Below, piece after piece: positions 49,341-60,755 of a DNA stretch of 64,000 nucleotides. The first letter of the stretch is position 1. Each line of letters opens with the position of its first letter. The translations under genes and the position numbers were made by a program. Below the pieces are notes generated by a model that worked only from the letters and a program-made list of their open reading frames with translations, was not told where the DNA came from and searched no databases. The stretch is from Rostratula benghalensis (Eukaryota > Chordata > Aves > Charadriiformes > Rostratulidae), in the NCBI GenBank assembly GCA_013399305.1, contig VXAI01000139.1:1314539-1378538 (forward strand), read 5' to 3'.

Positions 49341-51164
49341 TGCAAATCATTCTATTTACATATGCAATAAAAACTGAGTACATGATCTATTGTCTTGCCA
49401 ACAGTAAAACAAATAAAAGGGTTTGTGAAAGATTATTCCTGACTTTTTGGCAAAGCTGTAATAAACAAATAAATATTTGGATGATAGATTCTTAGAAGAG
49501 GTAATTATAGAAGAACTTTGAGATGCAGCACTTAGCATGTGGTGTAGAAGTTTTGTCTTAAGGCTAATTCTAAAGTTATATTCATATGAAAAATAGAATT
49601 GCTATAGATTTTTCATTTTGAAATGTGCTACTAAAATATTCCTCAGTAAAAGGACTATATTTAAGCATTTGTAGTTTAGCCAATAAACCTGTCTAAAAGA
49701 CACAGTGGATCACATTTTATGATCATGATAGCAACATGGCAAAGTAGTAATGTACCAAGCTGAAATTGATGGCTGTAGTCTTTAAGGTTATAAAATATAA
49801 CGGCTTCTAAGATGTACATATTTTCAGTATTGGATATTTTAGATACAAATATTTCAAAATCAGATGCAGAACTATTTGCAGTCATTTTTATTTCCAATAA
49901 TTTGTAAAAAATGACAGAGAAGGACCACAAATGACATGCAGAATAGAAATCCACACAAAGGGATATTTCAGCATATAGGTCTTAGAATGTGCTTTTGTGG
50001 TTTCAATGGTCTTTTTGATTTTCTAAATTTACTGATGAACCAAAACTCTCGGTTAAAACCATTTTTAGTAACAGCAGCAAAGTATCTGAAAGTCTCATAT
50101 GAACACATTTAGATAAAGGTTAGCAAAAGAAATTTGACTTGCTTTTCATTTTGTAGTTGACCCATGAACCTCCACATTACCTTCTAGATTTGATGACAAA
50201 TCTGTACACTCTATGTACTGAACAATGAATAATTCATGAGCAGCCTTTACCCTGACAGTAGTTGTGAAAGACTGCTGCAAAAGTATAACTGCAGAAAAAA
50301 AGGAAAAGAAGAAAAAAACCAACCCACCATGTCGGAAGAGATTTCTGAAATAGCAATTGGCTGACAATGTCAAATTACTGATTTCTTCTGAATGACTCAC
50401 TAAGCTGTAGTATTTACAGTAGTGTACATTCAGCCACAATGAATCAGGACAATAACTATGGATTTCCTTCCTCCTTCCCTCACATTGGGCTAAAACCCAA
50501 ACTACATAAAGTACTGCTAGGACAGAGTATATCTTAATATCTCTCCTAGGTTTGTCCATCCTATCTCCAGTCCCCCGAAACCTAGCTTTTCAGATTAACA
50601 GTGTTTTTTCTATTGCTTCACATTCTCAGTTTTCCTCACTCGAGCAGAGTCAGGCTTGACCTGTTGCAGCCGTGTAAACCCTGAGTGAAAAATTCTGGTT
50701 ACCCTGCAAAGCTCTATTGAAATAGGTAGTGCATTACCTCACTGAGCTAGCGTTCTAGATATTGTATCCCTATGTTTCTGAAGAAGTCATGGACCAAAGG
50801 AGATGGTAAAACCATGGCCATAAAAATCCTTCTGTAAGATTCCTAGATATTGATTCAAACAGACTTTAGGTGACCTGCTCTGAGTGAACAAGAGCCTGTA
50901 GATTGATCCAGATGCAACAAAATCCCATCTCACCTTCACAACTGGCAGGACCTTATTCACTGCTTGGACGGTATCTGAGTTAGTGGGAGTCCTGCCCAGA
51001 CTAGGAAGACTAGCTGAGATGAACAACTTGTTTGAGCCTTGTGGCCCAATAGCTGAAAGGGTGAGGATATCTTTCCAGTGACACACCGTGTTCTGCTGTC
51101 TTGATATGCCTTCAGAGTTGCCTCAGCATGTTCCCTCTGGGCCTTCTGTTTGATGCAAACCTCT

Positions 51165-51178
51165 CTCTCTCTCTAAGT
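51165..51178 (+). repeat. Short (CT)n microsatellite
   Basis: About seven ct units interrupt unique DNA. It is one of the few dinucleotide runs in the window. Confidence 0.8.
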
Positions 51179-52419
51179 TAAACTTGTGGGATGTTGTGTG
51201 TGGGGAGCCTGGAGTGTCCTGAAGGACACTACATTTCAACATGAAAGAGTGATTCTTGTGTACTTGAAATATTTGTTGACTATGGATTTTTTTCTGTTTG
51301 TTTTTCTGCTAAGTGTCTTTTGATCTTTCAGGATAGGAAGCCTTACCCTGTAATAAGTTGAAGTTTGATTATTGTGCTGAAGAAACATTAAAGAAAGTAA
51401 AGACCCCTTGGGTTGAAGAAGAAAGGACTAGGCATGATCCTAACCTAGTACATATGCAATGGCTGATCAGTTTGTAAGGAATCAACACAGACTCACTGGA
51501 CTTACAGACAAGTGAGCAAAAGCAGGGCAGAATTATTGAAGGCAGCAAGCCTCAAGTTGTTTAACAGGTGAATCAATTCAAGGGGGAGCTGCAGCTAGAA
51601 ACTTAACATGGTTTTTTAAGTCTGTCTTCGTGTGCAGATTGCTACACTTTAATGTTTTCTTCCAAACTGCAATACCTGAAAAGTTACTTTAGATTTCTTG
51701 TAAATCAGCACAAACAACAGACATTGAAATACTCTTTGCCATCCTCCTTGCACAGTAGTGAAAGTAATCAACTCTGTGTAAAAGTAATATGCATGAAATG
51801 CATATTTCCCATATTGCCTTGCTTATATCCTTCAGGCATATTTTCCTTAGCTGAGATTGCTTTGCAAATAAGGGTATTGGCTTTCACATTGCTGCTATAA
51901 TGCAGCTGTGTAGTATGTGCTTTCAGTTAGTAGGTTCTTTCAGCTTTTTGTCCAAAAGGCTGTTAGGGCACTAAAGCAGGCTATTGGAATACGATACTCT
52001 GGCCTTTACCTGCACTGGCAAATGTGGGAAGTGGATACAGAAGATGAACTGTTCACACAGAATGCTCTTTTCCCTTGTACGTGAGGTATGCAGGGAAGTC
52101 TGGTTTAGTTTAGAAATGACTTTGCTATTGGACAGAGCTATTTGCACCTAGACTTGCTTTGACGCACTTCTGAAATGTATCTTTGAGAGTCATATGTCTT
52201 TCCATAAACATGTAGATGCCTTTCCAGACACAAAATGGGTAGAATGAACAGAGGTGAACTGCATTGAGCGTACTCATAAATGTTTTTTCTTGCTGTGTAA
52301 GGTGTTATGAGGTCTATACATCTAGAGGCTTCTATGGTCCTCATTGGCCTGTAGCACCTTGTAGTCTTCACTGGACTTCAGATTTGCTAAATTCCACAAA
52401 GAAGAGAAGTGGATTGATT

Positions 52420-52535
52420 ACCTCCATTTATTTACAGCTGGGGAAGCTAAGCTCCCTGACAGATGCTGGTAATTTATGTGAGGTTGTGCAGCCTGTACAC
52501 AGCTGAACTGTGATTTGAATTAGAGCCTCCAGCAG
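52420..52535 (-). mobile_element. Possible MIR-like (CORE-SINE) relic
   Basis: The plus strand reads cctccatttatttacagctg, gggaagctaagc, gtaatttatgtgaggttgtg, cagcctgtacacagctgaac and ttgaattagagcctcc. This matches the order of an antisense MIR-type SINE (cccattttacagatgggg, then aaactgaggc, cttgcccaaggtcacacag and gaacccaggtctcc). It is highly diverged. Together with the relic near 17250 it would represent the oldest repeat layer in the window. Confidence 0.5.
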
Positions 52536-54477
52536 TGTCAAGGTTCACTTGACAAATGAAGGTCTATCACAGTTCTTGTCAGGAGTCTTTTCTAATGCAG
52601 AGTACAGCGCTATCAGACTGAAGATTCTTCTCGTGGACTAACCATACGTGTTTTCAGGTGTGCATGGTCTCTGACTGTAGAAGTACAGAGCACAGTTGCT
52701 ATCTACCAGTTCTGTTCTTTGTTTTCCCTGCTTCTGAATGGGTGAACCTTGAGCAGAGATAACTGAATTCTTGGTTGGTTTTTCTCAATGTGGCAATCGG
52801 TGATGCTCAGTACATGAACAAAGGGAAAACTTGGAGTCAGGTGATGACACCCAAGACAATGTGCTTTGTGTCCCATTTCTGAAGGAATAGAACCTCAGGG
52901 TGTTTCTTACACATGGCTTGTGAATAAATCAGAGGGTATCCCAGAGCTACTCTTTGCCCAACCCTTTATCAAGTGGCCTGGAGCTGAACTGGATAGAATA
53001 GCGTGGTTACTTCCTGATAATAGCTGTTCCACTTAACAAAACTGCAGCATGTGTTACCCTGCACATATGACTAATATCACACATCATAAAGGCAGGAAGG
53101 GAAAATCCCAGTCTCTGTACTGAAGCAGTGCTAGTAGGACTGATTATTGGCAATTATTTGTTTCCTGTAGTCTTGCTGTCCCTCTTGTGTTTACTTCTTG
53201 CACTTAGTGCTCACCTAACTTTTACACTGCGGCAAAATGCATGCTTACTGCTCTGAAAGTACTAAGAGCATTGAGTAAGTTCAGAGAAGATTGGCTCAGA
53301 TTTCAAGGTAAAGGACTACGAGTTCTGGTATTTAGAATAAGCCCCAAGGGATCTGAAAAACTTCTCTTGGTTTAAAAAAAACCTTTATCATTCTAGTTCA
53401 ACAGTATCCATCCTGCACATATGATATTTAGACCTCCCTGTAAGGATGCCCAATTACACTAACATATTTAGACATTAACTTTTCCCTGGCAAGTTCTACT
53501 TTGTATGAACAGATTAAATGCACCTGGAAATGTAAAATGTGAGCTGTGGAAATGGGCAAAGGGAGCCAGTAACAGCTCCTCAGGAAAACGTACTCGCTTC
53601 CCAAAGCTGTTTAAATGCTGCCTGTCAGATGCTAGAAAGGCACCACTGTGCTAATTTAGCAGGGATGGTATAACTGTCCCCCAAATGCTATATCAAAGGA
53701 CTTTATAAACTGGAAATATAAGATCCTTAGTAACATACACAACCATGTAGGAGTTCCGATTTGAACATTGTTACTGATTTTCAGCGAAGTGTTTTCGTTT
53801 CTGGGAGAAATCCAGTCAGGATTTTACCTAGTGCATGGGGATGTATAGAAGCAGTGTTGCATGTAGATACCAAGGGCAGCAGGGGCAGGTGTTTTGGTCT
53901 GAAAACTTAGGGTCTTTGTCACCTGAATAGCAGAAGCCCTCCATGAAACCGAAATACTATAGCAGGCTACTGTTACAACTGCAAACTCATTAAACCAATG
54001 CATAGGTGTTCTGGCCTCTGTGCACACACTATGTATTTGTTTTGTATCTCCTGAATTATATTAAACATTAATTGAACTGCATTAGCCTCTATTAGAAGTC
54101 ATCTGATGCAGTGCACTCTAAAACCACCATAAGTCCATAAACCTATTTAACCTTACCATTTGTGAATGCATATAGCAACCTGATGTTCATTAAAATTAAA
54201 GATAGAAAGTAATATTATGTAATGCAGCATTTTTCGTTTGGCAAGATAGGCTGGCACCTCCTTGGTGTTCCACTTTGACCTTTTAGTTGTTTTGAGATGT
54301 AATTTATTTTCACATGTTATTGGGATATTTTCCGTAGTTCTCTGATTGTTCCCCATACTTTTTGTACGTCGTCATCACCCAGTCTGTCTTTCCCCATTCA
54401 AATACTTTAGGGAGAATGGAATTACTTACATAGAAGAGTTTTATACCTACTGGCCTTCCATCTAGCGTATTATTATG

Positions 54478-54630
54478 CCCCATCTCTGGAATTGTTCAAG
54501 ACCAGGCTAGATGGGACTCTGACCAACCTGGTCTAGTGGGAGGTGTCCCTGCTCATGGCAGGGGGGTTGGAACTAGATGACCTTTAAGGTCCCTTCCAAT
54601 CTGAACTATTCTGTGATTCTATGACAGCCA
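54478..54630 (+). mobile_element. CR1 LINE, 3' end fragment
   Basis: The segment reads ccccatctctggaattgttc, aagaccaggctagatgggac, caacctggtctagtgggagg, ggggggttggaactagatga and aaggtcccttccaatctgaa, then attctgtgattctatgac. This is the last 150 bp of CR1 with an intact octamer end. It is an extreme 5' truncation, resembling the 3' UTR of the copies at 3.1 kb and 37.1 kb. Confidence 0.95.
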
Positions 54631-57600
54631 TAGTCAGTTTAGGACATTGGACTCACCCTAAGGAAAAGAAAGGAGGTGCAGCTGTCAAGGTACAAATAAA
54701 TCTCTTTCATGGTGGGCATCACTGTGGCTGTTGAAGTATAAAATAACAACAGTAGCACTAATTTTGTAGGTACTGTGTTTTGTTTACAACTACAGAATTC
54801 TCTTTCCAGTGTTGTGCATACTGACTTATCAGTAGCTACAAATTTTTTTTCAACCTAGCATGAGGCTGATCTACCTCAAGTTCTGGAATCAGGCTTATTT
54901 CTCTTGAAGAAGAAAAGCTGGAAACGAGTAGCAGGTTTTAAAATACTGAACGTGGAAGATAGTGTTTATAAAGCTGTAACCCCAGGACTAGAACAGTTAC
55001 AGATCCAGAAAGGTAATATTTAACTATTGACATACATAGATCTCTACAGAACATCAGGATTAACATAATGGACCAAATGCATTGCGGGCATTAAGCTGTC
55101 TGAGGTCACTGTACCAGAGATGCTGCTGATGTATGACATAAGAGTGCACCAGGTTTTTACTTTGTGGGGACTTGTTGCTAAGCAATTGAGAAAACAGTAA
55201 AGCAAGAGATATGAAAGCATAATTCACTTTATAAACAATAAAAATCTTTACAATTTTGGAAGAAACTGCAGCAATAATACATAACATTAGAAAAAAGAAG
55301 CATCAATAGAACACTACTCAGGCTTTATTTCAGAGTGCCAGAAGATTGATGACTCTATGCTGATGTAGAATTGAGTTACCATCACTGATATCAGTCATTT
55401 CCACACCATGGTACACAGAACCTAAAACCACAATAAAGTTAGAGAGGTCTGCACATGCACATGCTCACACTACAGATTTATTTCACAAATGTACCTTTAT
55501 CACATCAAAACTGGTGATAAAGTTTTACAATTTGCAGATGGGGAAATTTTCTTGACATGAATATAACATTGTACAGTATCTCTTTATAGATAGTTTCATT
55601 ATGTGGTTTTTTGTTTTGCTTTTTGCTTGTTACTTTTTCCAAGAGGGCCAACATAGGTTACAGTGGCTTTTGCCTATGAATGAGTACAGGAAGCACTGAT
55701 TTCTTAAGGACAGCAGAAAATTAGCTACTGCTTGTCCCTAAAGATGAACAGTTTTGGCAAAAGAAAGCAGCCGCACCTATTCTACCCCAATCATAGTGAT
55801 CTCAATTTTTCTGTTTATCACTTTCCCAAACAGTGTTGACTCCCTGGTTGAGCAATTCCAACTAAGCACCTACCTGGGGGTCCTGCAGCATTATTCCCTG
55901 TACCAGTCCTTGTCTGATTAAATTTATGTTGCTCTTTTGAAATCAATGGAATGAAGGCATTTTACCTTGCCCAAGGAACTGTCCCAGTGTGGAAATACTT
56001 CATTTTCTATTGGCTCTACTGGTTTCAGAGGTGTTTTCATCAAGCTTGGAAGTGAGTTTTAAGACTGTAGTATACTTTTATCTTTAGATCAGCTGCCAGC
56101 ACATCAAGAAAAGTTGGCACTGTCTATTCACCTGCTTTCTTTATAAATAGGATCTTTTCTTTTCTTTGAAACTCCCAAATTTGCAAGTCCACATGCTCTA
56201 GGTGCACCTGGGCACTTTCTGAGAGGTTACTTGAGCAAGATCATTCCTGTGTTTTACACACGGAGATGTGGCAAGAGCACATCTAGATATGTGAAACTGC
56301 ATAGAAACATTTTTTTTCTGTTTTCTTTTATTCTCCTTCAGCAAATTTAGGGGTGAAAACCCTAGTGTTCCTCTTTAACTGTGGACTGTGCCACTCAGAA
56401 AGAACTGCTGTGTTTTAAATCAAAACATATCTTGTTTATTTTTTTCACAGCTAAGTCCTTTGGCTGATTTAGAAAAAAACATTTTCAGGAAGCTGCGTTA
56501 ATCCTTTGTAGCGGCCAGTGGAGTGAAAAGTTTCTGAGTTTACATTTTATCCGTCTTGCTTACCTCTCTCATTTGCATTTAGCTGAAGAAAAATAAATGC
56601 CTGACCCCAAAGCCACTATCTAATCCTGCTGCAACACCTCTGGATTGCTGCTAGCTGATGCTGGCAAGTGCCATGGACCGCAGCCTATCAGATCAGCATC
56701 CCTATTACTAAACGTAAACATCGGCAGTAAGCACTTCGACTGCATGCATTGCCTCACTTCATTAAATCCTCCTTGCTGCTACCTTTTCTTTTGTGCCATT
56801 CCGTGGCTGGTTTGCTCCAGCCATCTCATGCATCTCAGTGGGGTGGGATGCTGGCCTTTGCTGAGCTGTCTGCCTGTGCTTTTCTGGCATTAGCAGGTGA
56901 GATTTTGCCTTTGTTGCAGCAGAATGGAGAATTGCAAACAAGATTGTAAATCCTGTCTGCCCTGAGCAATGAGCCCTCTGGTACCAAGCCTTTAATTAAC
57001 GGTTTGAAATTAAATTCTAACAAGTTGTTATGAAGCCTGATGAAATCAATCACCCAAATCCTGTTGGTTGCAGTGGATTTGAATTTTGTCCTAAGGTGTT
57101 TCTCCTTTATTTACATCCTCAGAAATGCCAAGGATCCTGCAGTGTGTGTTCATTTGCTGAAAAGCCCTTCAGGTTCAGAGAGGCAGGCCTGAAATACAGT
57201 GGGCTTTGGCCTTCTACAGGCAATATGAATATTGGGGGGTTTAAACTTCCACTTTGGGTTTTATATTTTCAATAAACAGCAACAATTCAGATTTTATGTT
57301 CCGTGCAAGTCTGGTACCATAAAGAGTTTGTTTGGTACATAGGTGAACTTGTCCGTAACAAATTGCATGGAAACTATGGAAACACTCTGCTTAATGGAGT
57401 ACAAGGTCAGGCTGCCTCATGCTAAAAAAGTAATCATTCCTCCTCTTTTTTGCACAGGGTTTCTTCAGACATGGGGGAAAGAGGTTCAGATTAGTAGGAC
57501 ACAGGGAGACTGAATAATGGAATTGCTTAGAGTGAATTAATCACTGAGAACAAATAAGCTGACAAATTTCATCTTTTCCTTGTTAATTGATTCCCTTTAT

Positions 57601-58861
57601 GTGAGAGAAAATGATCATTTCTGTAAATGTTGATCAAATGATTCTTCACTTGAACACGTTTCCTTTTCTGCAGCACTTGCATCCCCTGGACAGACTAAGC
57701 GAGGGGATATGGTGGTCCTGTGGGCAAACAAGGAGCCCCAGGCAGGGCTGGGATCCTCAGGGATCTCTTGCTCTTCAGTGGCTTTGCTGGTGGTGGTTGA
57801 AACAGCCCATTGTCCTGTAGTGTGCTAAAATATTTTTCAGGACTTTGGACATGGAAAATGTCACTTTCCACTCAGCCTGACTGCAGGAGGGTTGGTGGTG
57901 TATTGGATCTTTGGATTCATCCCCATAATGAAATGTTTCATTTGCTCTTGTGACAGAAGACAGCTTCTCTGTTCCATGTAGTTCTCCCATCTAACATGGG
58001 TTTATCCTGCAGGTATCCTGGAATTATTGTGAGTACTCAGCAGAGCAAAGAAATTTTTGTGGATTTTATCTTAGATTTATTTGTGTTTGGGGATTTAATA
58101 AGATTTCCTGTTATGTCCCCCTTTCCATATTTTCAGATTCTGATAAAAGTAGAACTCGGTTCATCCTTCTAATATTGAGATAACCCAAATGTTCGTTATT
58201 CAGTTTAGTGCATATGAAAAACCCCCCACACATGAACTCACACCATATGAAAATTACTACTGTGATGAAGAAGAGAGGTCACATATCTGTCTCCTGTATC
58301 ATTCTTGCTTGGTCATATCTGTTCAAAGAAATGAATCCTGAATTTCAAATGGGGAGGATTTTTATTGATTTCAGAAATAGGAGAAATTAATTGCCACATA
58401 GGCAAATCTGTCACTCTTAGTCTAACTTTATTTACTGCAAATATTTAAGATACTTAATGCAACAGAGTAGGCTGTACCAAGCAGTTTAACCTCAGTAGGA
58501 TTTCAGCACATACTTGAATACTATGCTGATGTAGTTAAACATTTTGCTGAAACAATGCATTCACAACTACAGCTTTCCATGGAGCTGGGTTGTTTATAGT
58601 GATATTTTCTTTAGAGAGACAGAAAGGAGAAGAGGGACTAAGACACCACCACCACCAGTAATTAGGGACTCTGGCTGGGCTTGCAGGAGACTGTTGGACA
58701 GGTCTGTGCCCTGCCTGTGTCAGAGACCTCTGATATGTGAGGTGCTTGGCTGTGAACTAGACAGACTCAGGATGTTGTACCTCAACCTTTCCCATTCTTC
58801 CCATCCATTTATCTTGAGGAGAATAAATAAGCAGCTCTGTATTTCTGTGGCTCCAATTACA
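54631..58861. other. Unique non-coding DNA
   Basis: No gene or clear repeat is seen. Open frames at 56645-56893, 56749-56949 and 57030-57275 (+) are short, overlapping and without motifs. The part just before 58862 (58620-58861) shows no CR1 similarity on either strand, which matters for understanding the rearranged cluster that follows. Confidence 0.6.
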
Positions 58862-59937
58862 TTGTGTGGGTTAGATGAATGGACAGTGAAGTGGATTGAG
58901 AATTGGCTAAACGGCAGAGCTCAAAGGATTGTGATCTGTGACACAGAGTCCAGTTGGAGGTCTGTAACCAGTGGTATTCCCAGGGGTCGGCACTGGGTCC
59001 AGTCTTGTCCAACATATTCATCAATGACCTGGATGAAGGGATAGAGTGTACCCTTTTGAAGTTTACTGACGTTACAAAACTGGGAGGAGTGGCTGATAAA
59101 CCAAAGGACTGTGCCACCATACAGTGAGACCTGAAGAAACTAGAGTGTGGTGCAGAGAAGAATGCAATGAAGCTCAACAAAGGCAAATGTAGGGTACTGC
59201 ATCTAGGAAGGAATAAGCCCCCATACCGGAACAGTTTAGGGAAAGCTGCTGGAAAGCAGGTCTGTGAAGAAGGACCCAGGAGTCCTGATGGACAGCAAGT
59301 TGACCATGAGCCAGCACTGTGCCCTTGTGGCCAAGAAGGCCAATGGCATCCTGGGGTGTATTAGAAGGGCTGTGGTCAGTAGGTCGAGGTTCTCCTCCCC
59401 CTCTACTCTGCCCTGGTGAGACCCCATCTGGAATACTGCATCCAGTTCTGGACCCCTCAGTTTAAGAAGGACAGGGAACTTCTTGAGAGAGTCCAGCACA
59501 GAGCCACAAAGATGATTAAGGGAGGGGAGCTTCTCCCATATGAGGAAAGGCTGAGGGAGCTGGGTCTCTTTAGCTTGGAGGAGAGGAGACTGGGGGGTGA
59601 CCCCATGAATGTTTATAAATACGTAAAGGGTGAGTGTCAGGAGGATGGAGCCAGGCTCTTCTCAGTGACAGCAAATGATAGGACAAGGGCCAATGGGTGC
59701 AAGGTGGAACATAAGAGGTTCCACTGAAATATGAGGAAAAACTTCTTCACGGTGAGGGTGACAGAGCACTGGAACAGGCTGCCCAGCGAGGTTGTGGAGT
59801 CTCCTTCTCTGGAGACATTCAAAACCTGCCTGGATGTGTTCCTGTGTGACTTGATCTAGATGTTCCTGCTTTGGCAGGGGGATTGGACTAGATGATCTTT
59901 TGAGGTCCCTTCCAATTCCTGATAGTCTGTGATTCCA
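58862..59937 (+). mobile_element. CR1 LINE, RT palm to 3' end
   Basis: This CR1 copy of about 1.08 kb begins inside RT at GLDEWTVKWIENWLNGRAQRI. It continues through [39 protein letters not shown] and [18 protein letters not shown], then [13 protein letters not shown], into the 3' UTR (ggattggactagatgatctt), and ends near gtctgtgattccatc. Frameshifts occur near 58990 and 59240, and palm motif C reads F-T-D-V, losing the second aspartate. Its 3' end directly abuts a minus-strand CR1 piece. It looks like the same subfamily as the fragment at 1-268. Confidence 0.95.
59416..59727 (+). pseudogene. CR1 ORF2 fragment: C-terminal domain
   Basis: The 103-codon frame encodes the conserved C-terminal region of CR1 ORF2: [26 protein letters not shown] in two parts, [35 protein letters not shown] and [15 protein letters not shown]. 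It is the best preserved coding stretch of this copy and ends at a TGA (59725-59727) a little before the usual ORF2 end. The starting ATG is only an internal methionine. Confidence 0.93.
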
Positions 59938-60067
59938 TCAAAGCCCATGGATTTGTGGGTGTCGAGTTCACCTAAATGATTTCTAATGCTTTTGTCCTCA
60001 AACAAGGGAAAGTCTTCCTTTCCAAAGACATTTTCCCTTACCTCCTGGGTCAAGGATACCTCTCTCA

Positions 60068-60160
60068 GATACAGAGAAAGCAGAGTTACTGAATGCCTCC
60101 TATGTCTACACTGCTAGAGGAGCCTCATAGCCCTGAGGCCCCAGAGAAAATCACGATAAA
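60068..60160 (+). mobile_element. CR1 linker segment in opposite orientation
   Basis: Inside the minus-strand piece, this stretch reads in plus orientation as SDTEKAELLNASYVYTARGA, the same linker region that the flanking DNA encodes on the minus strand at 60189-60238. The two form imperfect inverted arms (60068-60115 and 60189-60238) around a spacer of about 70 bp. It could be a local inverted duplication or a tiny nested CR1 from another subfamily. Confidence 0.7.
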
Positions 60161-60297
60161 GGAGAAGTTTGCCTCAGATGGACTTAGCAGTAAAGATTGA
60201 AGCAAAGAAGGCATCCAGTATCTGCCTTCTCTGCATCCTCTGTCACCAGGGCACCCACCTCATTCAGCAGCACGCCTACATTTTCCCTTGTCTTCTT

Positions 60298-60495
60298 TTA
60301 ACTACTGATGTACTTGAAGTTCTTGTTCTTGACTTGTCTTGCCAGATCTAATTCCAAATGGGCCTTAGCATGCCTCATTGCATCTCTGCATACTCTGACA
60401 ACATTCCCATAGTCCTCCAAAGTGGCCAGTCCCTTTCTCTGCATTCTGTAAACTTCCTTCCTCCATCTGAGTTTTTCCAGAAGCTCACTGCTCAT
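60298..60495 (-). pseudogene. CR1 ORF2 fragment: linker
   Basis: The frame encodes SSELLEKLRWRKEVYRMQRKG, LATLEDYGNVVRVCRDAMRH and AKAHLELDLARQVKNKNFKYI. This is the conserved linker after the CR1 endonuclease. It ends at a stop before KTRENVG, which follows in the next frame. The frame 60492-60761 just upstream on the same strand encodes the preceding segment (NKSRAISRITNLDF, HHFLQAQDW) and is offset by a frameshift. Confidence 0.9.
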
Positions 60496-60755
60496 AGGGG
60501 CAGGTCTCTGCCTCCTTTGCTTGATTTCTTATTCCTAGGGAAGCACCAGTCTTGAGCTTGGAGGAAGTGGTGCTTGAATACTAACCAGGTCTTCTGAACT
60601 CCCCTAACTTCTAGACCCTTAACCCATGGGATTCCTTTAAGTAGGTCTTTAAAGGGGCCAAAGTTAGCTCTCATGAAATCCAGGTTTGTAATCCTACTTA
60701 TTGCCCTGCTTTTATTCATGGAGGATCCCGAACTCCACTGGTGCCTGGGTGGTAG
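60492..60755 (-). pseudogene. CR1 ORF2 fragment: endonuclease C-terminus
   Basis: The frame encodes NKSRAISRITNLDFMRANFG, PFKDLLKGIPWVKGLEVRG, and TWLVFKHHFLQAQDWCFPRN followed by KKSSKGGRDLP. In intact family members this joins the last beta-strand of the endonuclease to the linker. Before NKSRAI the phrase PVEFGIL appears in another frame (about 60735-60730 region), suggesting a frameshift and placing the CR1 boundary close to 60755. Text upstream of that is not recognisable as CR1. Confidence 0.85.

Larger units (their letters stand above)
46613..54477. other. Unique non-coding DNA
   Basis: No gene is recognised. Open frames such as 48502-49002 (+) and 50146-50559 (-) have no motif and no supporting exon structure. 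The stretch contains a possible old amniote repeat at 46840-46915, a Z-DNA-type alternating tract at 47178-47199, an AT-rich enhancer-like block at 48985-49340, a short (CT)n run near 51165-51178 and a MIR-like relic at 52420-52535. Confidence 0.6.
59938..60755 (-). mobile_element. CR1 LINE, endonuclease C-terminus to linker, rearranged
   Basis: On the minus strand, from 60755 down, the text runs NKSRAISRITNLDFMRANFG, GPFKDLLKGIPWVKGLE, WLVFKHHFLQAQDWC, SSELLEKLRWRKEVYRMQRK, RVCRDAMRHAKAHLELDLAR, KTRENVGVLLNEVGALVTED, and finally LTQEVRENVFGKEDFPLFED and HLGELDTHKSMGFDGI at 59938. This is the end of the ORF2 endonuclease and the linker, stopping just before the RT. About 100 bp near 60060-60160 is instead in plus orientation. 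No RT or 3' end of this copy is present beyond the junction at 59937. Confidence 0.88.
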
